64,000 nucleotides of DNA, taken from Agaribacterium haliotis. GTDB lineage: Bacteria > Pseudomonadota > Gammaproteobacteria > Pseudomonadales > Cellvibrionaceae. Numbering within the stretch: position 1 is the stretch's first letter; every line of letters starts with the position of its first letter. Below are positions 1 through 8,759 of this stretch, piece after piece. The stretch is from positions 248,001 through 312,000 of the forward strand of contig NZ_NKQJ01000003.1 of the NCBI RefSeq assembly GCF_002312815.1, read 5' to 3'. The notes below the pieces were generated by a model. It saw only the letters and a list, made by a program, of their open reading frames with translations, was not told the DNA's origin and did no database searches. The translations under genes and the position numbers were made by a program.

Positions 1-614
1 GAACGAGCGACAAATTCAGGCTCTAACGCTGCTAACGCTTCCGGCGCCTCGCCAGTTTCGCAGTAAAATACCAACTTCATACCCGCAGCTTTTGCTGCGC
101 GCGCGCCAGTTAAGCTGTCTTCGATCACCCAGCAAAAATCGGCCGGCACTCCCATAGATTCGGCAGCGTACAAAAACAGGGCGGGGTCGGGCTTGCCGCT
201 GCTCACATCCTCGGCGGAAAAGCGCTGCCGAGAGGAAAAATAAGGTGCCAGCTCGCAGGCCTTAAGTGAATTGGCTATTTTGGCGTGGCCGCCATTTGAC
301 GCCACACAATAACTTTTGCCCCGCTGACGCAACTGCTGTAGCAAAGCCTCGACACCATCTACCGCTGTTAGCTCTGCGCTAAAGCGCGCCTTGGTATTCG
401 CTTTTAAGGCTCCGGCAAACGCCGGCGGCAGGCTGCCGCCCATCTGGGGTGCCAACCACTCGTAACACGCACTGAGGGTCCAGCCTTTAAAGCGCTCAAA
501 ACATGCCTCGGCGCTCATCGCAAAACCAAAGTCGGCGAGGGTATCGCTAAATACTTTTGCGCCGAGCAGTTCGCTATCGACCAAAACGCCGTCGCAATCA
601 AAAATTATCAGCAC
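1..614 (-). CDS. HAD-superfamily phosphatase (beta-phosphoglucomutase / phosphoglycolate phosphatase type), C-terminus cut by window edge
   Basis: A soluble HAD hydrolase expected to remove phosphate from a small sugar-phosphate or phosphoglycolate; the substrate cannot be told from the sequence. I chose a GTG start at 614, which places motif I (DCDGVLVD, nucleophile and acid/base aspartates) directly after a short beta strand (MLIIF). Further in, a Ser/Asn motif-II region (VASNGG), the motif-III lysine in KPDP and the motif-IV acidic pair in IEDS are visible, followed by the AAGM tail typical of subfamily IA. About 204 residues are present and family members have about 220, so only a few are missing. 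The start lies inside the 3' end of the carboxypeptidase gene (17-bp overlap), so the two are probably translated from one mRNA. Confidence 0.85.
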   Translation of the reverse strand, partial: MLIIFDCDGVLVDSELLGAKVFSDTLADFGFAMSAEACFERFKGWTLSACYEWLAPQMGGSLPPAFAGALKANTKARFSAELTAVDGVEALLQQLRQRGKSYCVASNGGHAKIANSLKACELAPYFSSRQRFSAEDVSSGKPDPALFLYAAESMGVPADFCWVIEDSLTGARAAKAAGMKLVFYCETGEAPEALAALEPEFVAR

Positions 615-1290
615 AGGGAACCTCTGCCGTGCGTAAAACAAAACGCTCGACGATTTCGTCAAACATATCAACAACAATATTTTTCAGCTCAAACTCGCTG
701 TGCTGTAACAGTTCACGCAGTTGCCGCCTGTCAAAGGCACGCATATAGTCGCAGGCAAGTGGAACATAACTGAGATGCCAGGGCTCCGGGGCGACGCCGC
801 CGAGGTCTTCGGCATAGGGCCGATAAAAGTCGCTCTGTTTGCTTAGCCAGCCCGCCAACCAGCGGTACATCGGCGCAAACACACCGCCGCGCTCACACTC
901 AGAGCTCAACAGCTCAAAACTCTGCCCGTCGCCCAGCGCGGCCCTATCGTAAATATCAAAGTCGCAGCCCCAGTGATGACGCGAAGCGCCCGGCAGCGCA
1001 GACCAGCGCAGTATCGCCAACACCAACTCGCGCTCGTTGAGTTTGCTGATATCGAGAACTTGCCCATCGCTGTCGAGCACCGGCCTTAAACCCCGCGCCT
1101 TGGCATTCCATATTGCAAGCTGCCGCTCAAAACCCCGGTGAGCGCTCGCCAGCTGCACATCAAAACCGCGCTCAGCCGCAGCCGCCTGCAACAGCGCAAG
1201 CGCACGCCAGGTTGCCGGGGCGAGCCACTGCTGCTGCCGCTGCTCCAGGCCATCACGACTCAAACCATAAAGAATTTTGTTACTTAACAT
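598..1290 (-). CDS. M15-family D-alanyl-D-alanine carboxypeptidase (LdcB/VanY-like)
   Basis: A zinc peptidase of the M15B family that trims the terminal D-Ala of peptidoglycan peptides. Visible family motifs are the zinc-ligand segment SRHHWGCDFDIYD near residues 101-113 (HxxGxxxD pattern) and the downstream EPWHLSY, which carries the third ligand and a catalytic acid; the substrate motif SAHRGFERQ lies near residue 50. The 230-residue protein has no obvious signal peptide. It may therefore act on cytoplasmic recycled muropeptides, or the true start or export route is not visible here. It starts with ATG behind a weak ribosome-binding site and overlaps the downstream phosphatase gene by 17 bp. 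The family call is confident; cell location is uncertain. Confidence 0.85.
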   Translation of the reverse strand: MLSNKILYGLSRDGLEQRQQQWLAPATWRALALLQAAAAERGFDVQLASAHRGFERQLAIWNAKARGLRPVLDSDGQVLDISKLNERELVLAILRWSALPGASRHHWGCDFDIYDRAALGDGQSFELLSSECERGGVFAPMYRWLAGWLSKQSDFYRPYAEDLGGVAPEPWHLSYVPLACDYMRAFDRRQLRELLQHSEFELKNIVVDMFDEIVERFVLRTAEVPCADNF

Positions 1291-1421
1291 GTCACAAAAA
1301 CGATTATATTGCGCTAGAACTATATCTATGTATTATGAAGCCTTCGCGAGAGGAATTCGTGAAAGCAAAACAACAATACCACCATGACGCCAATAATAAT
1401 AAGTGCGTGGGAGAGCGGAAA

Positions 1422-1697
1422 ATGACTTCCGAACACAGTGAACTACTCGAACTAAAAAACCTCGGCATGGCTTCGGTCAACATCCTCAGAGCCATAGGTA
1501 TCAACAATCAACAAGATCTGGATAGCATGGGCGCGGTTGAAGCGTACTGCCGTATTAAAAAGCGCGGCATTCACGTCAGCAAAGTTATGCTCTATGCCCT
1601 GCAAGGTGCACTGATGAATGTGCACTGGAATGACCTGAGCCCAGAGCTTAAAGAGCAACTTGTCAAAGAGGCTGATGAGCAAACCGTCATCAACTGA
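1422..1697 (+). CDS. stand-alone TfoX C-terminal domain protein
   Basis: A 91-residue protein that resembles only the C-terminal helical domain of TfoX/Sxy (helix-hairpin-helix type), with the characteristic segments LKNLGMASVNILRAIGI and YALQGALMNVHWNDL. Full TfoX proteins, which regulate competence in Vibrio and Haemophilus, also carry an N-terminal domain that is absent here. An upstream in-frame ATG at 1335 would add 29 residues without homology and has no ribosome-binding site. The ATG at 1422 follows GAGAGCGGAA and begins the conserved domain, so I prefer it. The last 23 bp overlap the Rieske gene. The role is unknown; DNA or protein binding is an inference from the fold. Confidence 0.8.
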   Translation: MTSEHSELLELKNLGMASVNILRAIGINNQQDLDSMGAVEAYCRIKKRGIHVSKVMLYALQGALMNVHWNDLSPELKEQLVKEADEQTVIN

Positions 1698-2019
1698 GCA
1701 ACACTTTCTCTGCCCCCTTCAAGAGCTGGCCCAACAGCAAAGTCGCGCCTTTGAGATCGACGGCCAGGCGCTGTTTATCGTGCGCGAAGGCGAGCGCTGG
1801 TTTGCCTACCGCAACCGCTGCCCGCACCAGGGCATCAAACTCGACTGGGACAACGAGCAGTTTCTCGACTACGACGGAGAGCTTATTCAATGCGCCACCC
1901 ACGGCGCACTGTTCCGTTTAGACACCGGCCACTGCGTCGCTGGACCTTGCGCTGGATCTAAATTAGAAGCGCTTAAACTGCTCGAGCAACAAGGCCAGCT
2001 ATTTGTTGAACTAAACTGA
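1675..2019 (+). CDS. small Rieske [2Fe-2S] ferredoxin-like protein
   Basis: A 114-residue soluble protein with one Rieske centre. The two ligand boxes are visible as CPHQG (about residue 53) and CATHG (about residue 79), giving the Cys-X-His and Cys-X2-His ligands. It likely carries one electron in a redox reaction; the partner is unknown, and no oxygenase large subunit lies next to it. The ATG at 1675 follows AAAGAGG and lies inside the end of the TfoX-domain gene, so translation is probably coupled. An alternative TTG start five codons earlier lacks a better site. It resembles the NirD-like and stand-alone Rieske proteins common in gammaproteobacteria. Confidence 0.88.
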   Translation: MSKPSSTEQHFLCPLQELAQQQSRAFEIDGQALFIVREGERWFAYRNRCPHQGIKLDWDNEQFLDYDGELIQCATHGALFRLDTGHCVAGPCAGSKLEALKLLEQQGQLFVELN

Positions 2020-2198
2020 AAAAATTGGATGAGCCAAGTGCTAAAAAGAGCTAGCGCTCTTTAGGCATATCTGGTAGCTTGCTCTCCTTTTCTCGCAGGG
2101 CCCTCTGCGCGGCCTGCGACTATGCTTGCATTCAGCTCGGTAAATAAGCCATGCAAGCACTGTTTATACAACGGATCATAAACAAGAAGGGCCAACTA

Positions 2199-2633
2199 AT
2201 GCCTGATTCAAAAAACAGCTTTGCTTTACGTGACTTTACTCCCTACCAGGAGAAAGACGGCGAAGAATACATGAGCCCCGAGCAGAAAACCCACTTTCGC
2301 GGCCTGCTGCTCGACTGGCGCAAAGAGCTAATGGAAGAAGTTGATCGCACCGTTAGCCATATGAAAGACGAAGCTGCTAACTTTCCCGACCCGGCAGACA
2401 GGGCAAGCCAGGAAGAAGAGTTTAGTCTTGAGCTGCGCACCCGCGATCGCGAGCGCAAGCTGATCAAAAAGATCGACAAGACCCTCGAGCTTCTGGAAAC
2501 CGAAGACTACGGCTATTGTGAAGCCTGCGGTGTTGAAATTGGCATCCGCCGCTTAGAAGCGCGCCCAACCGCTACGCTCTGTGTCGATTGTAAAACCCTG
2601 GATGAAATCAAAGAGAAACAAATTCTAGGTTAA
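2199..2633 (+). CDS. dksA: RNA polymerase-binding transcription factor DksA
   Basis: DksA inserts its coiled coil into the RNA polymerase secondary channel and, with ppGpp, lowers rRNA promoter activity and activates amino-acid genes. The 144-residue product has the two-helix coiled coil (about residues 28-105) with the conserved tip residues in FPDPADRAS (D64, D67, A69), and a four-cysteine zinc finger (C107, C110, C128, C131). The start at 2199 has AGAAGG eight bases upstream. An in-frame ATG at 2151 would add 16 residues that the family lacks. A clear terminator follows, and gluQ comes next, the same order as in Pseudomonas and E. coli. Confidence 0.97.
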   Translation: MPDSKNSFALRDFTPYQEKDGEEYMSPEQKTHFRGLLLDWRKELMEEVDRTVSHMKDEAANFPDPADRASQEEEFSLELRTRDRERKLIKKIDKTLELLETEDYGYCEACGVEIGIRRLEARPTATLCVDCKTLDEIKEKQILG

Positions 2634-2642
2634 GCCTTCCAA

Positions 2643-2664
2643 CCCCGGCCAACGCCGGGGTTTT
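2643..2664 (+). terminator. Rho-independent terminator of dksA
   Basis: A 7-bp GC-rich stem (CCCCGGC / GCCGGGG) with a four-base loop CAAC, followed by TTTT. It starts ten bases after the dksA stop and ends just before gluQ, so gluQ is translated either from read-through or from a promoter close to or inside dksA. Confidence 0.9.
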
Positions 2665-2669
2665 CATTT

Positions 2670-3578
2670 ATGTCCCTACCAACAAGCTCGAGCTACCGCG
2701 GTCGTTTTGCCCCATCCCCATCCGGCCCCTTGCACCTGGGCTCGCTGCTTTGCGCACTCGCCTCCTGGCTGGATGCCCGCTACAACCGGGGGCAGTGGCT
2801 GGTTCGCATTGAAGATATCGACCCGCCGCGTGAGCAAGCCGGAGCGGACCTGGCAATACTCGAAAGCCTGCAAAAACACGGTTTGTACTGGGATGAAACA
2901 CCAAGCTATCAAAGCCACAACCAGCAGCGTTACCGACAGCGCCTAGCTGAACTCGAAGCCGAGCAGCTTAGTTATCGCTGCAACTGCAATCGAAAACGCC
3001 TGCAAAGTTTAGCGAATCGATACGACGGTCACTGCCGCAATCTTAGTATTCCAGCCGAACAGGCAGCTGCCCTGCGCCTGAACTGCAGCAAAGCGTTTAA
3101 GCAAAGCACTATCGGCTTTGACGACTGGGCCCAGGGCCCCCAGAGTGAAGATTTACAGCTAAGTGGCGATTTCATCATTCACCGCAAAGATGGCCTGTTT
3201 GCGTATCAGCTCGCCGTGAGCTGCGACGATGTGGCCCAGAGCATTAACCACATTGTGCGCGGCAGCGACCTGCTCGAAACAACCTGCAAACAGCTGGCAT
3301 TAATGCAACTGCAGCAAGCGGTGGCGCCCAACTACATGCATATACCGGTGCTGTGCAGCGAACCCGGGCTTAAGCTCAGCAAGCAAAATCACGCAGAGGC
3401 GCTCGACAACGATCGCGCGCTGGAAAATCTACTTTTAGTCTGCAAAGCGCTACATATGCCAATAAACTCTGCGCCAAATGAGCTTGCAGCTTTGCTTAAC
3501 TGGGCAGTCGAACGATGGCCCAAATGCCGGCAGCAACTGCGCAACAAGCGAGAGCTACTGCTAAGCGAATTACGTTAA
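2670..3578 (+). CDS. gluQ: glutamyl-Q tRNA(Asp) synthetase
   Basis: A 302-residue truncated GluRS paralog that attaches glutamate to queuosine at position 34 of tRNA(Asp); it has no anticodon-binding domain. The class-I signature appears as PSPSGPLHLGSL (HIGH-like, about residue 15) and LKLSKQNHA (KMSKS-like, about residue 233). The zinc-site region shows CNCNRKRL followed by a spaced GHCR. RFAPSPSG and RIEDIDPPRE are conserved. The dksA-gluQ order is standard in gammaproteobacteria and supports the assignment. The gene starts five bases after the dksA terminator with no strong ribosome-binding site of its own. Confidence 0.95.
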   Translation: MSLPTSSSYRGRFAPSPSGPLHLGSLLCALASWLDARYNRGQWLVRIEDIDPPREQAGADLAILESLQKHGLYWDETPSYQSHNQQRYRQRLAELEAEQLSYRCNCNRKRLQSLANRYDGHCRNLSIPAEQAAALRLNCSKAFKQSTIGFDDWAQGPQSEDLQLSGDFIIHRKDGLFAYQLAVSCDDVAQSINHIVRGSDLLETTCKQLALMQLQQAVAPNYMHIPVLCSEPGLKLSKQNHAEALDNDRALENLLLVCKALHMPINSAPNELAALLNWAVERWPKCRQQLRNKRELLLSELR

Positions 3579-3608
3579 ACTAGGCCCCAAATACAAGAAG
3601 CCAACTTT

Positions 3609-3785
3609 ATGCGCCAAAGCCCCCTTTTGCTGATTTTGCTGCTGCTATTTATTTTTTCGCCGCGCCTGCTTGGCTGGTTGCTCAGCACAACCGGAGCCTG
3701 GTACCGCCCTTATATTATCTGGCTGGCCATCGTCATCATTGCCTATTTTGTGCAGCGTTCACTGGTGAAAAAACATGAGCTTTAG
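3609..3785 (+). CDS. cbrX: small membrane protein CbrX, translationally coupled to cbrA
   Basis: A 58-codon reading frame, shorter than most gene finders accept. It starts at ATG 3609 behind AGAAG and stops at TAG 3783-3785, overlapping the first 11 bases of cbrA. The peptide has two hydrophobic stretches (about residues 5-18 and 35-48) separated by a short SPRLLGWLL...AWYRPY loop, so it should lie in the inner membrane. In Pseudomonas a small hydrophobic ORF called cbrX holds exactly this overlapping position before cbrA and is reported to couple their translation. Position, size and hydrophobicity match; identity by sequence was not tested. It probably helps set CbrA levels. Confidence 0.7.
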   Translation: MRQSPLLLILLLLFIFSPRLLGWLLSTTGAWYRPYIIWLAIVIIAYFVQRSLVKKHEL

Positions 3786-6753
3786 TTTTTTTGACGTTGC
3801 CCTGATCTGCCTGATCTACCTGAGCATCTTGTTTGCCATAGCCCTGGCGACCGAGCGCGGCATTATTCCGAGCAAGGTCGCTTCCCACCCTGTGGTCTAC
3901 ATACTTTCGCTCGGTATTTTTGCCAGCGCACTCAGTTATTACGGTGTGATTGAACTGGCTGAAAACTTCGGCTACGGCGCACTCGCCTACTACATGGGCA
4001 CGGGCATGCTGTTTCTATTTGCCCCGGTTGCACTAAAACCGCTGATGGAATTAGCGCGGCGCTTTCAGATCACATCGATGGCCGACCTGCTGACCTTTCG
4101 TTACCACAGCCACGAAGTTGGCGGCCTGGTGACGCTGTGCATGTTGCTGGCGGTGATGCCACTTCTGAGCCTGCAAATTCAGGCCGTCGCCGATACCATT
4201 TTACTGCTGACCAACCAAAACCACGACCTCGAACGCGGTGTCGACAGCTTTGATACCCGCGATATGCTGGCTCTGGTCTACTGCGCGGTCATCGGCTGTT
4301 TTGCCCTGGTTTTTGGCGCCAACCGAGAACACCACAAAGGCCTGATCACCGCCATGGCTTTTGAATCGGTGGTCAAACTCTTTGGCATGCTGGCCGTGGG
4401 TGGTTTCAGTGTTTACGCTATTTTTGGCGGTATGGGCGGCCTCGATCAATGGCTCGCCGACCACCAGACCAACCTCGAATACCTCTACGAGCCGCTTAAG
4501 CACACCGAGAGCCACACCCTGCTGCTGGTATTTTTATCGACGGCCGTTGCCATGCCGCACATATTCCATATGGCGGTGGTTGAAAACCCGTTGCGCCATT
4601 CTACCTATACCGTGACCTGGGCCTTCCCGCTGTTTTTGTTGCTGATGGCCCTGCCCATTTTCCCCATACTCTGGGCCGGCTTGAGCTTTGGCAGCACCAT
4701 CCCGAGTGAGTATTTCTCTCTTGCGGTGCCTCTGCTTGCGGAAAACACCACGTTTACCGTTATTAGTTTTGTCGCCGGGCTCAGCGCCGCCACTGGCGCC
4801 ATCGTATCAATTTCACTGGCGATCTCGACCATGGTGATGAACCAGTGGATCTTGCCGGCCTCATCCCTAAGCGCCAAGCGCGAAGTCTATGGACAAATCG
4901 TACTGATACGCCGCGTGCTGGTTATCGCCGTGATAGCCTTGGCCTACCTATTTTACAGCGGCCTCGAAAACCGTTTTAGCTTAAGCCAGCTCGGCTTGAT
5001 TTCATTTATTGCCGCGCTGCAGTTGCTGCCCGGTATTCTCTGTGTCACCTACTGGGCGCGCGCAAATCGCCAGGGTCTGCTCACCGGCCTCGCCATCGGC
5101 ATGGGGATTTGGGCCGCAGGCTTGCTGTTGCCGATCTACATAGGCGAGCATGTAATTGAACTCGGTTTTGCCGGCCTCAGCCTCAAACTCGGCATCAGCC
5201 ACTGGAGCGATATCGCGCTGTGGGCCACGTCGCTGAATGTATCAGCCTTTATTATTGTTTCCCTGTTGAGCAAACAGAGCAACGAAGAGCGCTACTCAGC
5301 CGAGCTCTGCTCGGAAGACGAGCTCAGTCACCCAGTGCGCATGGTGCTCGATATTCGCGACCCCGACGAAATGGTTGAGCGCCTCGGTGAGCGCATCGGT
5401 CGCAACACCGCTCGCATCGAGGTCGACCGCGCCCTGGCTCAGCTCAGCATGAACCCAAATGAGCGCCGCCCCTACGCCTTGCGCCGCCTGCGCGACGAAA
5501 TCGAAGCCAATCTAAGTGGCCTGCTCGGTATTTCGCTCGCCACCGAGATCATGGACACACTCATCCCACTGCGAGTGCCCGAAGCCGAAGGTGCCACCGA
5601 TATCAACCTTATCGAAGATCGCCTAAATCACTACCGCGAACACTTCAGCGGCCTTGCCGCCGAACTCGACAGCCTGCGCCTGTACCACCGCCGCACCCTC
5701 GAGCAACTGCCGATGGCCGGCCTCAGTGTCGGAAAAGACCGAGAAGTACTGATGTGGAACAACAGCATGCAGCAGCTCAGTGGCATCGCCAGCGAGCAGG
5801 TAACCGGCTCGCGTCTGGATGATGTACTTGAGCCCTGGGGGCCCTTGCTGGCGAGCTTTGTTGATCTCGATGTCGACCACACTCACAAAGAGCAGGTTGA
5901 GATCGCCGACAGCCAGCGCTGGCTCAACCTGCACAAGGCCAGTATTCCCTCGTCACTTGAACATCAAATCGACGGCCAGGTCATCTTGCTCGAAGACGTT
6001 ACCGAGCTGCAAATGCTCGAAGACGAACTGCTGCACAGCGAACGACTGGCCTCGGTCGGCCGGCTCGCCGCCGGCGTTGCCCACGAAATCGGCAACCCCG
6101 TTACCGGCATCGACAGCCTTGCACAAATTCTCAAATACGAAACCGACGACCCGGAAATCATCGAAACCGCCGACCAGATCTTGAGCCAAACCAAACGCGT
6201 TAGCCGCATCGTGCACTCGCTGGTCAGCTTCAGCCACGCCGGGCGCAACCGCGGCAGCGAGTACGAAGCCTGCAACTTGCGCGAGTGTGTGCAAGAGGGC
6301 ATGAACCTGATTGCCCTGCAGAAAGAAAAAGCGCAAATGCTGTTTGTCAACGAAGTGCCGGAGTACGTTCAAGTACTCGGCGACAGCCAGCGCCTGATTC
6401 AAGTTTTTGTCAATTTGCTCGGCAACGCGCGCGACGCCTGTGAAGAGGGAACAAAAGTCAGTGTGATCGTCGAGCAGGTCGCCAAAGAAGTCTCTTTTGC
6501 GGTCACCGACGAAGGCCCCGGCATCGCCCCAGAGATTCAAGACCGCATCCTCGAACCCTTCTTTACAACAAAGGATCCGGGGGAAGGCACCGGCCTGGGC
6601 CTGGCCATGGTGTACAGCATCATCGAAGATCACAATGGCCAACTCGAGCTTATTAGCCCCGTCGACAAGGTGTTACAGCGCGGCACAAAGTTTGTGATAA
6701 AATTGCCCAATGCCCTTGCATCTGCTGAAACCCTAAGTAACACTAGCAGCTAA
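3775..6753 (+). CDS. cbrA: sensor histidine kinase CbrA with N-terminal sodium:solute symporter domain
   Basis: The sensor of the CbrAB two-component system, which controls use of poor carbon sources and histidine or other amino acids. The 992-residue protein begins with a long polytopic region (about residues 1-500, roughly 13 membrane segments) of the SLC5 sodium:solute symporter type. A linker and a PAS domain follow (about 640-750), then the HisKA domain with H770 in AGVAHEIGNP, and an ATPase domain with N-box NLLGNARDA, G1 box DEGPGIAPE and G2 box GTGLGLAM. This is the CbrA architecture. The start at 3775 overlaps cbrX, and cbrB follows after 133 bp. Whether the symporter part transports histidine here is an inference from Pseudomonas. 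Confidence 0.95.
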   Translation: MSFSFFDVALICLIYLSILFAIALATERGIIPSKVASHPVVYILSLGIFASALSYYGVIELAENFGYGALAYYMGTGMLFLFAPVALKPLMELARRFQITSMADLLTFRYHSHEVGGLVTLCMLLAVMPLLSLQIQAVADTILLLTNQNHDLERGVDSFDTRDMLALVYCAVIGCFALVFGANREHHKGLITAMAFESVVKLFGMLAVGGFSVYAIFGGMGGLDQWLADHQTNLEYLYEPLKHTESHTLLLVFLSTAVAMPHIFHMAVVENPLRHSTYTVTWAFPLFLLLMALPIFPILWAGLSFGSTIPSEYFSLAVPLLAENTTFTVISFVAGLSAATGAIVSISLAISTMVMNQWILPASSLSAKREVYGQIVLIRRVLVIAVIALAYLFYSGLENRFSLSQLGLISFIAALQLLPGILCVTYWARANRQGLLTGLAIGMGIWAAGLLLPIYIGEHVIELGFAGLSLKLGISHWSDIALWATSLNVSAFIIVSLLSKQSNEERYSAELCSEDELSHPVRMVLDIRDPDEMVERLGERIGRNTARIEVDRALAQLSMNPNERRPYALRRLRDEIEANLSGLLGISLATEIMDTLIPLRVPEAEGATDINLIEDRLNHYREHFSGLAAELDSLRLYHRRTLEQLPMAGLSVGKDREVLMWNNSMQQLSGIASEQVTGSRLDDVLEPWGPLLASFVDLDVDHTHKEQVEIADSQRWLNLHKASIPSSLEHQIDGQVILLEDVTELQMLEDELLHSERLASVGRLAAGVAHEIGNPVTGIDSLAQILKYETDDPEIIETADQILSQTKRVSRIVHSLVSFSHAGRNRGSEYEACNLRECVQEGMNLIALQKEKAQMLFVNEVPEYVQVLGDSQRLIQVFVNLLGNARDACEEGTKVSVIVEQVAKEVSFAVTDEGPGIAPEIQDRILEPFFTTKDPGEGTGLGLAMVYSIIEDHNGQLELISPVDKVLQRGTKFVIKLPNALASAETLSNTSS

Positions 6754-6793
6754 ACGTAACTCCGCAGTGGCCCAATAATAATTCTTTTGCACT

Positions 6794-6824
6794 CACGGAT
6801 GACAGCGAATTCAGAGCATCCGTG
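6794..6824 (+). other. hairpin in the cbrA-cbrB gap
   Basis: An 8-bp inverted repeat (CACGGATG / CATCCGTG) with a 15-base loop lies in the 133-bp gap, and a second short one (CCGCCT / AGGCGG) follows at about 6837-6862. There is no T-run after them. They may modulate read-through into cbrB or its own transcription start. No promoter can be named with confidence. Confidence 0.4.
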
Positions 6825-6886
6825 GCGAGCAATATCCGCCTCGTTAAGCGCTACACGCAGGCGGAATCAAGTAGGTAACACAACTT

Positions 6887-8272
6887 ATGAGCAAAATTCT
6901 GATCGTTGAAGACGAAGTCATTATTCGCACCGCTCTGCGCAAGCTGCTAAGCCGCAATAAGTACGAAGTCGTCGAAACCGGTTCTGTTGCCGAAGCGACC
7001 AAACAGAAAATAGACACCTTTGATCTCATAGTTAGTGATTTGCGCCTGCCCGGCGCACCAGGCACAGATTTAATCAAACTAGCCGGCGATGTTCCGGTGC
7101 TGATTATGACGTCCTACGCCAGCCTCCGCTCGGCCGTCGACTCCATGCGTATGGGCGCTGTCGACTACATCGCCAAACCCTTTGACCACGAAGAGATGAT
7201 TGCCGCCGTCAAGCGCGCACTAGGCAAAGGCACCAAAAGTGCGGCGATAAAGAAAAGCCCCGAAGATAAAGATACGCCGATAGACGGCATGATTGGCACC
7301 AGCGCCATTATGCGCGAGGTCTACAGCAAAATTCACAAAGTCGCGCCAACCTCGGCGACGGTTTTGGTGCTGGGTGAGACCGGCACCGGCAAAGAGCTAG
7401 TCGCCAACGCAATTCACAGCGAAAGCCCGCGCAAAGACAAGCCACTTATTAGCGTCAACTGCGCCGCCATCCCCGAAACGCTGATTGAGGCCGAACTCTT
7501 TGGCCACGAAAAAGGCGCTTTTACCGGCGCCGCCGCCAATCGCGAAGGCCTTGTTGCCGCCGCCGATGGCGGTACGCTCTTCCTCGACGAGATCGGCGAG
7601 CTACCGCTCGAAGCGCAAGCCCGCCTGTTGCGGGTTTTGCAAGAGGGTGAAGTCAGGCCGATAGGCTCAACAGAAAGCCACAAAGTTGATGTGCGCCTGG
7701 TAGCTGCAACCCACCGAGATCTCGCAGCTCTGGCCAGAGAGGGCAAGTTCCGCGAAGATCTTTATTTCCGCATCAACGTTGTGCAACTGCGCCTGCCGCC
7801 ACTGCGCGAACGCGGCAAAGACATACTGTTACTTGCGGAAACTTTTATTAAACGTTTTTGCACAGAAATGCTGCGCCCGCCGCTCACCTTAACGCCGGAG
7901 GCCATTCAGGCCATCACAACCTACCCGTGGCCAGGCAATATTCGCGAACTCGAAAACGCCATGCAGCGCTCGGTCATCCTCTGCGATAACGATGAGATCA
8001 TCGATCACACTCACCTCGCCATCGATCACGAACTGGTCAAAGTTGACGATAGCCCCAGCGCCGAGCCCGAGGCCGCAAAAGCCAACGTTAGCGAAGCCAA
8101 CGAAGACCTTAGTCTCGAAGACTATTTTCAGCGCTTTGTACTGGAACACCAGGATCATATGAGTGAGACAGAGCTCGCTAAAAAGCTCGGTGTCAGCCGC
8201 AAATGCCTGTGGGAGCGACGCCAGCGCCTCGGCATTCCCCGCCGCAAGCCGACCCAGGGCAAAAAAGCCTAA
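6887..8272 (+). CDS. cbrB: sigma-54-dependent response regulator CbrB
   Basis: The NtrC-family activator partner of CbrA. The 461-residue protein has an N-terminal receiver domain with phospho-acceptor D51 in VSDLRLPG, an AAA+ ATPase with Walker A GETGTGKE (about 165), the sigma-54 contact loop GAFTGA (about 210) and Walker B TLFLDEIGEL, and a Fis-type helix-turn-helix at the C-terminus (ETELAKKLGVSRKCLWERRQ). The GAFTGA loop means it should activate sigma-54 promoters. A match to the CbrB operator and a good sigma-54 promoter lie 365 and 490 bp downstream of its stop, before the CrcZ-like RNA. Confidence 0.96.
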   Translation: MSKILIVEDEVIIRTALRKLLSRNKYEVVETGSVAEATKQKIDTFDLIVSDLRLPGAPGTDLIKLAGDVPVLIMTSYASLRSAVDSMRMGAVDYIAKPFDHEEMIAAVKRALGKGTKSAAIKKSPEDKDTPIDGMIGTSAIMREVYSKIHKVAPTSATVLVLGETGTGKELVANAIHSESPRKDKPLISVNCAAIPETLIEAELFGHEKGAFTGAAANREGLVAAADGGTLFLDEIGELPLEAQARLLRVLQEGEVRPIGSTESHKVDVRLVAATHRDLAALAREGKFREDLYFRINVVQLRLPPLRERGKDILLLAETFIKRFCTEMLRPPLTLTPEAIQAITTYPWPGNIRELENAMQRSVILCDNDEIIDHTHLAIDHELVKVDDSPSAEPEAAKANVSEANEDLSLEDYFQRFVLEHQDHMSETELAKKLGVSRKCLWERRQRLGIPRRKPTQGKKA

Positions 8273-8374
8273 GGGCACTGGCACTCTCATTAACGACAGC
8301 GATAACACCTGGCCTTAACAACAGCGGTAACAGCAGGCCGGCTCGGCAAAAAACAAGCTGTGCCGCGCCTTTAT

Positions 8375-8401
8375 TGCGAAGCTTAGCGGCGAGGCTTCGC
8401 A
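8375..8401 (+). other. hairpin downstream of cbrB
   Basis: An 8-bp perfect inverted repeat (TGCGAAGC / GCTTCGCA) with an 11-base loop about 100 bases after the cbrB stop. There is no T-run, so it is a weak terminator or an mRNA 3'-end stabiliser. The rest of the 8273-8636 interval shows no gene. Confidence 0.4.
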
Positions 8402-8636
8402 CCAAGCCTCAGTACCGAAGCTTTGAACCAAATTCGCACCGCGGGCAAGCAGCCAACACAAGCTAAACAGCTGTGTTTAACCAGTGCTTTCGCCCCCGCT
8501 TCCAAACTTACCACTCTTTAGCCTATTTATTACGGGAACTTAGTCTTAACACTCCGGTCTTAAAAGCAACGACAACACAGCGAGTGCTGTTAAACGTTTT
8601 ACTATTTTTTAGCCCGCCACGGCCTCCCAAGTGTCG

Positions 8637-8663
8637 TGTTACCGCTATTTGCTGCAAGTAACA
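8637..8663 (+). promoter_or_regulatory. CbrB operator (upstream activator site) for the CrcZ-like RNA
   Basis: A palindrome TGTTAC - 15 bases - GTAACA. As I recall from Pseudomonas work, the CbrB recognition sequence is TGTTAC-N14-16-GTAACA, so both half sites and the spacing match exactly. It lies about 100 bp upstream of the -24 element of the sigma-54 promoter, a normal distance for an enhancer-binding protein. A further half-site-like GGTAAC lies at about 8680 and a GTAACA at about 8325, as expected if several subsites are used. Confidence 0.75.
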
Positions 8664-8759
8664 AACTACGCCACCCATGGTAACGAGCAGCCATAGCCAA
8701 AGTGAATAAAACCACCCACCAAAAAAGCTAAACCTTTGTTTATTAAAGGTTTTTCACTA

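Noticed and set aside
5953-6642. 229-codon frame antisense to cbrA
   Set aside because: It mirrors the HisKA/ATPase part of cbrA in the wrong strand, a common effect of high GC at third positions.
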